Shown here: piece by piece, positions 1-6,182 of the stretch
Numbering within the stretch: position 1 is the first letter of the stretch
How the letters are laid out: each line of letters starts with the position of its first letter
Translations under genes and position numbers: made by a program
The notes under the pieces: generated by a model
The model's input: the letters and a program-made list of their open reading frames with translations, nothing else
The model's database searches: none
Told to the model about the DNA's origin: nothing
NCBI GenBank assembly: GCA_017513365.1
Contig: JAFXFY010000035.1
Span: 1 to 7,047, forward strand
Length of the DNA: 7,047 nt
DNA from: Alphaproteobacteria bacterium
GTDB lineage: Bacteria > Pseudomonadota > Alphaproteobacteria > CAAHEQ01 > UBA3637
Reading direction: 5' to 3'

Positions 1-1051
1 CCCAGTCCATAATCACGCCAATTCCAGCTTCATGCAATTTATCAATTAAATATTTAAAGTCATTCGGGGTCCCATAACGACTGGTCGGTGCATAAAGTCC
101 CGTTGTTTGATATCCCCAAGAGCCATCAAACGGATATTCGGACAAAGGCAAAAATTCAACGTGTGTATAGCCCATATATTTGACGTAAGTCGGCAATTCT
201 TCGGCCATTTCACGGTAAGTCAACCACCGATTCCCCTCTAATGAATTGCGACGCCAAGACCCGAAATGTACTTCATAAATTGAAATCGGCGAAGACAAAT
301 CATTGGCTTTGCGCCGTCCCTCTTTTATCCAGTCATCGTCTTGCCAATTATAAGCATTTCGGTTAAACACCAAAGTTCCCGTTTTCGGACGCATTTCATA
401 GGCAAACCCGACCGGATCTATTTTTAACGGCAATAAATCACCGTTAGCCCCGACAATTTCATACTTATACATATCCCATTCTTTAAGCCCCGGGATAAAC
501 AATTCCCAAATACCCGAAGAACCACGAGGACGCATCAGATGTCGGCGCCCGTCCCAATCATTAAAGGACCCCACCACACTCACTCGTTTGGCGTTCGGGG
601 CCCATACGGCGAAAGACACGCCATCCACACCTTGATGAGTTATCAGATGAGCCCCCAATTTTTCATAAGACTTATAGTGTGTCCCCTCGCCAAACAAATA
701 CAAATCCATATCTCCCAAAACCGGCCAAAAACGATAGACATCTTCGGCCTCATAGACCGTATCATTATACAATGTGATTTTAAAGTAATATGAAAAGAAA
801 TCCGCCACAGTGGGTAAATCCAGTTGAAACAAACCATCATTATGAACTTTACGCATATATCCCAAACTGGCGCCCGTATCACGGTTAATCACCTCTATGG
901 ATTTGGCTTGCGGTTGCAAAGTTCTGATAAAAATAAATTTATGCCCGTCCTCGTTAGTAGCTTCATGCATCCCCAAGACGGCAAAAGCATCCCCCAAATA
1001 GTGGCCTTTTACTAAATTTTCAACAACTTGCGGTTCTAAAATATGTTTCAT
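1..1051 (-). CDS. glgB: 1,4-alpha-glucan branching enzyme GlgB, N-terminal 350 residues (partial, off left edge)
   Basis: GlgB cuts alpha-1,4 glucan chains and rejoins them through alpha-1,6 links to make branches in cytoplasmic glycogen. Reading the minus strand from the ATG at 1051 gives 350 unbroken residues. Residues 21-29 (DAFAVLGMH) and about 107-135 (YRFWPVLGDMDLYLF...LGAH) match the GlgB N1 domain. Residues 140-230 form a CBM48-type carbohydrate-binding module (FAVWAPNAKRVSVVGSFNDW). The catalytic barrel begins near 255 with ISIYEVHFGSWRR, followed by SWGYQTTGLYAPTSRYGTP. The last residues, GIGVIMDW, correspond to the start of the first conserved GH13 strand (DWVPxHF in relatives). 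The catalytic Asp and Glu lie beyond the window. Full-length homologues have about 630-730 residues, so roughly half is present. AGGAG lies four bases before the ATG and supports this start. The gene looks richer in GC than its right-hand neighbours. Identification is firm. Confidence 0.96.
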   Translation of the reverse strand, partial: MKHILEPQVVENLVKGHYLGDAFAVLGMHEATNEDGHKFIFIRTLQPQAKSIEVINRDTGASLGYMRKVHNDGLFQLDLPTVADFFSYYFKITLYNDTVYEAEDVYRFWPVLGDMDLYLFGEGTHYKSYEKLGAHLITHQGVDGVSFAVWAPNAKRVSVVGSFNDWDGRRHLMRPRGSSGIWELFIPGLKEWDMYKYEIVGANGDLLPLKIDPVGFAYEMRPKTGTLVFNRNAYNWQDDDWIKEGRRKANDLSSPISIYEVHFGSWRRNSLEGNRWLTYREMAEELPTYVKYMGYTHVEFLPLSEYPFDGSWGYQTTGLYAPTSRYGTPNDFKYLIDKLHEAGIGVIMDW

Positions 1052-1078
1052 TTGACTCCTCACCTTTCATATTTTTTC

Positions 1079-1107
1079 ACTATAGCATTATTTTTTATCA
1101 AAAAGAA
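1079..1107 (-). promoter_or_regulatory. Probable extended -10 promoter of glgB
   Basis: On the minus strand, TATAGT (1079-1084) is preceded by TGC, giving an extended -10 element. The hexamer 17 bp upstream, TTCTTT (1102-1107), is a poor -35, which an extended -10 can compensate for. Transcription would start near 1072, leaving a leader of about 20 bases that holds the GGTGAGGAG ribosome site (1056-1064). Confidence 0.55.
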
Positions 1108-1128
1108 AGAGGTTAATTTTATTTTTTG

Positions 1129-1157
1129 TTGTTTTTTGCTCAATTTATTGATATACA
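1129..1157 (+). promoter_or_regulatory. Probable promoter of the membrane-anchored protein gene
   Basis: TTGTTT (1129-1134), a 17 bp spacer, then TATACA (1152-1157) with TGA directly before it. The -10 ends in A rather than the usual T, so the match is moderate. It lies back to back with the glgB promoter in the divergent gap and would start transcription around 1164, about 22 bases before the chosen ATG. Confidence 0.45.
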
Positions 1158-1170
1158 GAAAGAAAAACAC

Positions 1171-1177
1171 AAAGGAG
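1171..1177 (+). promoter_or_regulatory. Ribosome binding site fixing the start at 1186
   Basis: AAAGGAG is followed by an 8-base spacer and ATG at 1186. The same frame is open back to a TTG at 1126, but that codon has no Shine-Dalgarno sequence and lies upstream of the likely transcription start. The ATG at 1186 is therefore the better start. Confidence 0.8.
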
Positions 1178-1185
1178 TTCCCCAA

Positions 1186-1977
1186 ATGCACAAAGAATAT
1201 TCAAATTATGAAAGTTTTATGTTCATGTATGGCGCCACAATCAGACGATTATTAAAACGCCTCTTTTGGGGATTTGTTATCTTTGCCGTCATATGGCACT
1301 TTGGATTACAACGGTATGTATATCAACGCTTATTTGGCACTCCATTTAATGAAGAAATGACAATTTCTCAAAATGAAGTCTATGTTGACTTACCCCCGGA
1401 CAATTATAGAACAGCCTCTATCGCAGGATACGAGGTAAAATTTCAATTATTAAAACAATATTATGCTACAGGACGCGTTATTTATGTTGACAGATACACA
1501 AATCCTTTTGGTAGATTTTACCGAGATACAGATGACGGCAGCACACGCGCATATGATGAAATTGTACCACAAGACATTAGTTTCGTTATTGGAGATTTAG
1601 CCAAATCTTCAGAATTAAAAGGAGATCATGAATATAGAATGGGAATTATAGATGTGGAAGATAAAGACACACGCGATATCGTTCTAAAACATGAAAAACT
1701 CTTTGACACGCATTTTACAAATATTCATACGATTGCCGCTTCAATAAATGTTCAAAAAGCGTTAGATATCTTAAAAGCCGGAGATATTGCTACATTAGAA
1801 GGATATCTTATTTATTGGGAAACACGCGTCAGAAGTGGACGCATCTTGAATTTTAGATCTGCCGTTTATGCCGGAGAAACACATAAAGATCAAAAATACG
1901 GTGGCATGTCAAATGTTGGAAAGTGCAAACAATTATTATTAACAAAAATCACTTTTGATGGCTACACGTTTGAATAA
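1186..1977 (+). CDS. Membrane-anchored protein of unknown function (one TM helix, exported C-terminal domain)
   Basis: This 263-residue protein has no function I can assign. Residues 20-25 are basic (RRLLKR) and precede a single hydrophobic helix at about 26-41 (LFWGFVIFAVIWHFGL). By the positive-inside rule the N-terminus is cytoplasmic and residues 45-263 lie outside the inner membrane. There is no signal-peptidase site, so it should stay anchored. The outer part looks like one folded domain: GYEVKFQLLKQYYATGR (81-97), a GRFYRD segment (109-114), then TNIHTIAAS (178-186), KAGDIATLEGYLI (197-209) and a late Cys (247) before the final strand. From memory, the order GRFYxx, N-x-H-x-I-x-A, GDxxxLxGYL, late Cys recalls a widespread uncharacterised family of small anchored bacterial proteins; this is unverified. 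The gene is divergent from glgB, and 67 bp with no terminator separate it from the next gene. Confidence 0.85.
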   Translation: MHKEYSNYESFMFMYGATIRRLLKRLFWGFVIFAVIWHFGLQRYVYQRLFGTPFNEEMTISQNEVYVDLPPDNYRTASIAGYEVKFQLLKQYYATGRVIYVDRYTNPFGRFYRDTDDGSTRAYDEIVPQDISFVIGDLAKSSELKGDHEYRMGIIDVEDKDTRDIVLKHEKLFDTHFTNIHTIAASINVQKALDILKAGDIATLEGYLIYWETRVRSGRILNFRSAVYAGETHKDQKYGGMSNVGKCKQLLLTKITFDGYTFE

Positions 1978-1987
1978 ATAAAAATAG

Positions 1988-2016
1988 TTGACACAAAGAT
2001 AAATATGTGATATACT
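1988..2016 (+). promoter_or_regulatory. Near-consensus sigma-70 promoter of the coiled-coil protein gene
   Basis: A perfect -35 TTGACA (1988-1993), an optimal 17 bp spacer and -10 TATACT (2011-2016) with an upstream TGA extension (2008-2010). It begins only 11 bases after the preceding stop codon. Transcription should start near 2023, giving a leader of about 22 bases. It is the strongest promoter match in the window and implies that the downstream gene is well transcribed on its own. Confidence 0.85.
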
Positions 2017-2044
2017 CTTTCAAAATTAACAGAAAGGGTATGTT

Positions 2045-3175
2045 ATGTTGCAAATCAATGAAGCCACAAGAAATGACGATTTAAAACTCATTCGCTCGGA
2101 AATTATGGCAAATGCAAAAAGCTGTGTTGATATATTAATGTATCACAATCCAGAAACAGGCGAAGAAATCATTTTGTCCTGTTGTATGTTAACCGGTAAT
2201 TTAAACGGAAAATTATTTAATTGTTCATGTTATAGTCCAATGAGCGAATTATTTTTTAAAGAATCCAGAGATTTAAAAGATACCAACCCACGTCATTATC
2301 AATCAATGTCAACTTCTCGTGTTCATGAATTTTTAGATGAAATTGATGCACGATTAGCAACTGTTGATAACTCATATTATATGAGATTGCAAATGCATAC
2401 CGTTAGAGAACGTTACGATTTAGAATGTCGTCAAAATCCCCATAAACGCAAAGCTCAACAACAATTATCCGAAGCCGAAGCAGCTAAACAACGCCGGTTA
2501 GAAAACGAAGAACGCGACCGCAAAAGAAAAGCCGAACGTGAAGCCGAACGTTTAAAACGCAAAAAAATTGCCCAAACAACCAAACGAGTTAATGCCGATG
2601 CAGCCAAAGCAGCTGCCGAACGCAAAGCCGAAGAAGAAAGGAAAGCTCAAATGCAAAAGGAAGCACAATTGAAAGCTCAAGAAGAATCAAAAAGAGCCGA
2701 AATTAAACGAATTACAGAAAATATGTTTCAAGCCTTTGACAAACATCCAAGTTTACCTCCGGTTTACGAACGTAATAAAAATGGCGACGATTGTTTCTAT
2801 TTTAAAATCAACGGTAAAGTCATGCACGTTGTTATGTCAGAAACGGACCCGTTATGTCATTTTTTAAATCCGGATAAAAAATCCTCTAAGCCTTTAGGGA
2901 TTTATGATATTCAAGACATCATGATGAATATCAACGAACATTTAAATGCAAATGGTGATTTTGACGAATTGCTGGGTAACTTTGCCCTATTCTATAAAAA
3001 ATGCCAACAAATTATGACGAACAAAAATACAATAAACGATAAAAGAACTGAAAAACAAAGCGAAAATATGCACGGCGTAATTGTCCGCAGTAAAACCGTA
3101 GTACCTTTGTACACCAAAGTATGTCAAAAATTAATGAGCCCCTACACTTTTGACAGGGATAATCAGCACCATTAA
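2045..3175 (+). CDS. Unrecognised cytoplasmic protein with long charged coiled coil
   Basis: This 376-residue protein matches no family I can name. It has no signal peptide or membrane helix. The N-terminal part (1-130) is mixed and contains six cysteines, four close together at 46, 47, 60 and 62 (SCCML and NCSCYS). Residues about 134-226 are a long helix rich in Ala, Glu, Lys and Arg (AEAERKAEEERKAQ-type text), very probably a coiled coil. It resembles the helical linker of TolA in composition only, since no membrane anchor is present. The C-terminal part (227-376) begins as a compact domain (CFYFKINGKVMHVVMSETD at 251-269) and ends in a polar tail. AGAAAGG lies a few bases before the ATG. 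A strong promoter precedes it and a clear terminator follows, so it is likely a single-gene unit. The coiled coil suggests oligomer or scaffold behaviour, which is inference. Confidence 0.88.
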   Translation: MLQINEATRNDDLKLIRSEIMANAKSCVDILMYHNPETGEEIILSCCMLTGNLNGKLFNCSCYSPMSELFFKESRDLKDTNPRHYQSMSTSRVHEFLDEIDARLATVDNSYYMRLQMHTVRERYDLECRQNPHKRKAQQQLSEAEAAKQRRLENEERDRKRKAEREAERLKRKKIAQTTKRVNADAAKAAAERKAEEERKAQMQKEAQLKAQEESKRAEIKRITENMFQAFDKHPSLPPVYERNKNGDDCFYFKINGKVMHVVMSETDPLCHFLNPDKKSSKPLGIYDIQDIMMNINEHLNANGDFDELLGNFALFYKKCQQIMTNKNTINDKRTEKQSENMHGVIVRSKTVVPLYTKVCQKLMSPYTFDRDNQHH

Positions 3176-3198
3176 ACAACATTTATTTTAAATCATCG

Positions 3199-3229
3199 GA
3201 CCTTGATTTTCTCAAGGTCTTTTTTTATT
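3199..3229 (+). terminator. Rho-independent terminator after the coiled-coil protein gene
   Basis: GACCTTGA (3199-3206) and TCAAGGTC (3212-3219) form a perfect 8 bp stem around a TTTTC loop. A run of T (3220-3226) follows directly, then ATT. It lies 23 bases after the stop codon at 3175. Confidence 0.92.
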
Positions 3230-3234
3230 CCTTG

Positions 3235-3240
3235 TATAAT
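3235..3240 (+). promoter_or_regulatory. Isolated TATAAT, possible -10 for ppdK or a leader RNA
   Basis: A consensus TATAAT directly follows the terminator. No acceptable -35 lies 16-18 bp upstream (TCAAGG at 17 bp), and the TG before it is one base too close to count as an extended -10. If used, it would give ppdK a leader of about 170 bases. No better promoter for ppdK is visible in 3241-3419, so this is the best of weak options. Confidence 0.3.
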
Positions 3241-3275
3241 CAAATATTTTTAATAAAAAAGCAAAAAGATACTTG

Positions 3276-3300
3276 CATTAGATTAAAAAAAATGCTAATG
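3276..3300 (+). repeat. Short inverted repeat in the ppdK leader
   Basis: CATTAG (3276-3281) and CTAATG (3295-3300) are perfect inverted copies separated by 13 A-rich bases. It could be an operator or a weak RNA hairpin. In DNA this rich in A and T, chance is also plausible. Confidence 0.3.
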
Positions 3301-3328
3301 AGTATGGGTAAAAATAAAAAAAAGTTCT

Positions 3329-3356
3329 CCACCCGTTTGGGCGGCGGTCTTTTTTA
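3329..3356 (+). terminator. Imperfect terminator-like hairpin upstream of ppdK (possible attenuator)
   Basis: CCACCC (3329-3334), loop GTTT and GGGCGG (3339-3344) can pair with one A-C mismatch. CGGTC and a run of T (3350-3355) follow. It is a GC-rich island in otherwise A-rich DNA, 64 bases before the ppdK start and about 100 bases after the previous terminator. It could attenuate ppdK, end a small RNA, or be a decayed terminator. The mismatch weakens the call. Confidence 0.35.
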
Positions 3357-3419
3357 AAAAAAAGATTCTGATAATTAAGTCAGGATATTGTAAAAACTAA
3401 GTAGCAAAAGGAAAAGTAA

Positions 3420-3905
3420 ATGACAAAATGGGTTTATACTTTTGGTGATGGCACAGCGGAAGGCGAAGCCAGCATGAAAAACCTTTTGGGTGGTAAAGGT
3501 GCCAACTTGGCTGAAATGAGCCGTGTTGGTGTGCCGGTACCTCCGGGGTTCACAATCACAACAGAAGTTTGCACATATTATTATGAAAACAACCATACCT
3601 ATCCGGTTGAATTAAAAGACCAAGTTATGGCTGCTTTACATGGTATTGAAGAAAAAATGGGCCGTAAATTCGGTGACGAAACAAATCCTTTATTGTTCTC
3701 CGTCCGTTCCGGTGCCCGTGTTTCCATGCCTGGTATGATGGACACAGTTTTAAACCTCGGTTTGAATGATAAAACTGTTTTAGGTTTGGCTGCTCGTTCC
3801 GGTAATGAAAAATTCGCTTATGACAGCTATCGTCGTTTCATTCAAATGTATGGTGACGTTGTTATGGGTGTTCACAGCTCAAAATTTGAAGCTGTTTTGG
3901 ATTAA
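3420..3905 (+). CDS. ppdK: PPDK N-terminal fragment (first half of the ATP-grasp domain)
   Basis: This is the 161-residue product expected if translation stops at the TAA. It holds the first ATP-binding elements: LLGGKGANLAEMSRVGVPVPPGF (about 22-44), with Lys26 matching the ATP-contacting Lys22 of the Clostridium symbiosum enzyme, and FSVRSGARVSMPGMMDT (93-109), with Arg96 matching Arg92. It ends inside the ATP-grasp domain, before the acidic and Gln residues that complete the site. It also lacks the phosphohistidine and PEP-binding domains, so alone it should be inactive and probably unstable. Residue matches are from memory of the family. Confidence 0.8.
   Translation: MTKWVYTFGDGTAEGEASMKNLLGGKGANLAEMSRVGVPVPPGFTITTEVCTYYYENNHTYPVELKDQVMAALHGIEEKMGRKFGDETNPLLFSVRSGARVSMPGMMDTVLNLGLNDKTVLGLAARSGNEKFAYDSYRRFIQMYGDVVMGVHSSKFEAVLD
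3903..3905 (+). other. Premature TAA inside ppdK
   Basis: The local reading is VLD-stop-VRETNGYKFDNQ. Family members read straight through this linker with a charged or polar residue. One base change from GAA, AAA or CAA would produce TAA, and which of these was original cannot be told from here. The other genes that finish in the window also end with TAA, which argues against codon reassignment. Confidence 0.95.
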
Positions 3906-3941
3906 GTTCGTGAAACAAACGGTTATAAATTTGATAACCAA

Positions 3942-6083
3942 ATGACTGTTGAACAATTAAAAGACGTCGTTGAAAAATTCAAAGACATCTGTGCTAAAGA
4001 TGGTCATCCATTACCGCAAGATCCGATGGAACAATTGTGGGGTGGTATCGGTGCCGTGTTCAAATCTTGGATGGTGGACCGTGCTATTTACTACCGTAAA
4101 CTTAACAACATCCCAGGTGATTGGGGTACAGCCGTTAACGTTCAAACAATGGTATTCGGTAACTCTGGTGATAACTCTGCAACGGGTGTTTGCTTCTCTC
4201 GTGACCCTGCTACAGGTGAAAACTACTTCTATGGTGAATATCTTAAAAATGCTCAAGGTGAAGACGTTGTGGCCGGTATTCGTACACCGCAACCAATGAC
4301 AATCTTTGCTAAAGAAAAAGGCAACATTGATTTACCGGCTATGGAAGAAGAATTCCCAGAATTGTATAAACAATTGGCCGATATTCGTGCTAAATTGGAA
4401 GCTCACTACAAAGATATGCAAGATATGGAATTCACAATCCAAGACGGAAAATTGTGGATGTTGCAAACTCGTAACGGTAAACGTACAGGTACAGCCGCTT
4501 TAAAAATCGCCGTTGACATGGTACGTGAAGGCTTAATTGATAAGAGAATGGCCGTTATGCGTGTAGAAGCCGGTCAATTAGACCAATTATTACACCCGAT
4601 GTTTGACAAAAAAGCCAAACGTGAATCCTTTGCCCGTGGTTTGCCGGCCTCTCCAGGTGCTGCCGTCGGTCAAATCGTTTTCTCTGCTGAAGATGCAGAA
4701 AAAGCCGTTCACGAAGGTAAAAAAGTTGTCTTAGTTCGTGTTGAAACATCTCCGGAAGATATCGCCGGTATGCACGTATCTCAAGGTATTTTGACAGCTC
4801 GTGGTGGTATGACCTCTCACGCTGCCGTGGTTGCTCGTGGTATGGGTAAACCATGTGTATCCGGTGTTGCCGATTTACGCATTGACTATGATGGTAAATT
4901 CTTGAAAGCCGGTGAAGTTATCTTGAAAGAAGGCGACATGATCTCCATTGATGGGACTACAGGTGAAGTAATGGCTGGTGCCTTACCACTCGTATTACCA
5001 GAAATGACAGGTGATTTCGGTGAATTCATGACTTGGGTTGATGAAATCAGAACATTAGGCGTTCGCACAAATGCTGAAACTCCATTAGATGCTAAAACAG
5101 CTCGTGGTTTCGGTGCCGAAGGTATCGGTTTGTGCCGTACAGAACACATGTTCTTTGATCCGGCTCGTATTAACCATATGCGTCAAATGATTTTGGCTAA
5201 TACAGAAGCCGATCGTCGTGCCGCTTTGGATAAATTATTGCCGTATCAACGTCAAGACTTCATTGATTTGTTCACAATTATGGAAGGTTTACCAGTAACA
5301 ATCCGTTTCTTGGATCCGCCACTCCATGAATTCTTACCGAACAAACGTGAAGAACAAGTTGAAATTGCTCAAGCTTTGGGTGTTCCGGTTGAAGAAATTG
5401 CCGCTCGTACAGCTAAATTGCACGAAGCCAACCCAATGCTCGGTCACCGTGGTTGCCGTTTAGGTGTTACCTATCCGGAAATCTACGAAATGCAAGCTCA
5501 AGCCGTATTTGAAGCTGCTGTTTCCGTGATTAAATCCACTGGCAAAGCAATCGTTCCGGAAATCATGATTCCGTTAGTTGGAACGAAAAAAGAATTAGAC
5601 TTGATGAAAGCCGCTGTTGTGAAAATGGCCGATATGGTAATGAAACAATCCGGTACAACATTTGAATATCATGTTGGTACAATGATTGAATTGCCACGTG
5701 CAGCCATCACAGCTGACAAGATTGCCGAAACAGCCGAATTCTTCAGCTTTGGTACAAACGACTTAACTCAAACAACTTTGGGTATGAGCCGTGACGATGC
5801 CGGTGCATTCTTGCCTGAATATGTTGCCAAAGGCATTTACGGAGCCGATCCGTTTGCTTCTTTGGATCAAGAAGGCGTTGGTGCTTTGGTTGAAATCGCT
5901 GTTCAAAAAGGTAAAGCCACTCGTCCGAACATCAAACTCGGTATCTGTGGTGAACACGGCGGTGATCCGGAAACGATTGACTTCTGTCATCGTGTAGGCT
6001 TGACATACGTGTCTTGCTCTCCGTACCGTGTGCCTATCGCAAGATTGGCCGCCGCTCAAGCAGCAGTCAGAAATGCTAAATAA
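3942..6083 (+). CDS. ppdK: PPDK C-terminal fragment (rest of ATP-grasp, phosphohistidine and PEP/pyruvate domains)
   Basis: From the first ATG after the stop, 713 residues stay open. They begin within the ATP-grasp domain (QLWGGIGAVFKSW, then DWGTAVNVQTMVFGN) and complete it with MEFTIQDGKLWMLQTR, which carries the Glu and Gln that help bind ATP. The phosphohistidine motif GGMTSHAAVVARGMGKPCVSG has its His at residue 293 of this fragment. The barrel follows: GIGLCRTEHMFF, RFLDPPLHEFLP, MLGHRGCRLGVTYPEIYEMQ, MIELPRAA, SFGTNDLTQTTLGMSRDD, then GICGEHGGDPE with the catalytic Cys at 669. No Shine-Dalgarno sequence precedes the ATG (upstream text is TTTGATAACCAA), so separate translation would be weak. 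If made alone it might keep PEP/pyruvate phosphotransfer to His but not ATP-driven turnover; this is inference. Confidence 0.85.
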   Translation: MTVEQLKDVVEKFKDICAKDGHPLPQDPMEQLWGGIGAVFKSWMVDRAIYYRKLNNIPGDWGTAVNVQTMVFGNSGDNSATGVCFSRDPATGENYFYGEYLKNAQGEDVVAGIRTPQPMTIFAKEKGNIDLPAMEEEFPELYKQLADIRAKLEAHYKDMQDMEFTIQDGKLWMLQTRNGKRTGTAALKIAVDMVREGLIDKRMAVMRVEAGQLDQLLHPMFDKKAKRESFARGLPASPGAAVGQIVFSAEDAEKAVHEGKKVVLVRVETSPEDIAGMHVSQGILTARGGMTSHAAVVARGMGKPCVSGVADLRIDYDGKFLKAGEVILKEGDMISIDGTTGEVMAGALPLVLPEMTGDFGEFMTWVDEIRTLGVRTNAETPLDAKTARGFGAEGIGLCRTEHMFFDPARINHMRQMILANTEADRRAALDKLLPYQRQDFIDLFTIMEGLPVTIRFLDPPLHEFLPNKREEQVEIAQALGVPVEEIAARTAKLHEANPMLGHRGCRLGVTYPEIYEMQAQAVFEAAVSVIKSTGKAIVPEIMIPLVGTKKELDLMKAAVVKMADMVMKQSGTTFEYHVGTMIELPRAAITADKIAETAEFFSFGTNDLTQTTLGMSRDDAGAFLPEYVAKGIYGADPFASLDQEGVGALVEIAVQKGKATRPNIKLGICGEHGGDPETIDFCHRVGLTYVSCSPYRVPIARLAAAQAAVRNAK

Positions 6084-6101
6084 TATTTAGATTTCTAATA
6101 A

Positions 6102-6147
6102 AAACAAAGCCCGTCGGATTTTTCTCCGGCGGGTTTTGTTTGTTTTT
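6102..6147 (+). terminator. Strong terminator of ppdK, probably bidirectional
   Basis: A 17 bp stem pairs AAACAAAG plus CCCGTCGGA (6102-6118) with TCCGGCGGG plus TTTTGTTT (6125-6141), with two G-T pairs and a 6-base TTTTTC loop. Further T bases follow to 6147. Read on the minus strand, the hairpin is followed by TTTTTATT, so it can also stop transcription of the convergent small gene. It starts 18 bases after the ppdK stop. Confidence 0.92.
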
Positions 6148-6150
6148 AAA

Positions 6151-6182
6151 GGCGCTGATAACAAAAAGTTATATTTAGCGCC
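6151..6182 (-). repeat. Inverted repeat overlapping the stop of the Arg/Phe-repeat gene
   Basis: GGCGCT (6151-6156) pairs with AGCGCC (6177-6182), and inside it ATAAC (6158-6162) pairs with GTTAT (6168-6172) around an AAAAA loop. The two stems are separated by an uneven internal loop. The structure includes the stop codon of the minus-strand gene, so it may form a 3' hairpin on that transcript. The downstream run TTTAAAAA is too short to make it a standard terminator by itself. Confidence 0.5.

Larger units (their letters stand above)
3420..6083 (+). pseudogene. ppdK: Pyruvate, phosphate dikinase gene, interrupted by one in-frame TAA
   Basis: PPDK catalyses the reversible reaction pyruvate + ATP + phosphate to phosphoenolpyruvate + AMP + pyrophosphate in the cytoplasm, serving gluconeogenesis or pyrophosphate-based glycolysis. 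Counting through the stop, the gene has 887 codon positions, the usual PPDK length of about 870-890. All three parts are present in order: ATP-grasp domain (about 1-345), phosphohistidine swivelling domain with GGMTSHAAV and catalytic His at position 467, and the C-terminal PEP/pyruvate barrel with catalytic Cys at 843 (GICGEHGG). Codon 162 is TAA (3903-3905). The frame and the family match continue on both sides without an insertion or deletion, and no other damage is visible. Frequent CGT and GGT codons suggest a well-expressed gene. AAAGGA sits 7 bases before the ATG. It may be a true nonsense allele, a sequencing error or a read-through site; the sequence alone cannot decide. Confidence 0.85.

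Noticed and set aside
539..1015. Open frames on the plus strand (539-793, 824-1015) and a second minus frame (643-882)
   Set aside because: They overlap the well-supported glgB frame, have no ribosome sites and translate to text unlike any protein.
1126..1185. Longer version of the membrane protein starting at TTG 1126
   Set aside because: No ribosome site, and it would start upstream of the predicted transcription start; ATG 1186 has AAAGGAG at good spacing.
1043..1255. Plus-strand frame of 70 codons across the glgB/membrane-protein gap
   Set aside because: It overlaps the glgB start and the following gene in another frame, and its hydrophobic text follows from the T-rich promoter region.
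2440..2720. Recurring GCCGAACG and AAAGCCGAA text as a DNA repeat array
   Set aside because: Copies are irregular and follow from the Ala-Glu-Arg-Lys coiled-coil codons; not a tandem repeat or CRISPR.
3375..3596. Minus-strand frame of 73 codons over the ppdK start
   Set aside because: Shadow of the ppdK coding strand; no ribosome site or family match.
3903..3905. Recoded stop (selenocysteine, pyrrolysine or altered code)
   Set aside because: Those use UGA or UAG, while this is UAA; other genes in the window terminate with TAA normally.
4011..6059. Several minus-strand and alternative plus-strand frames inside ppdK
   Set aside because: All lie within a strongly conserved coding frame and have no independent support.
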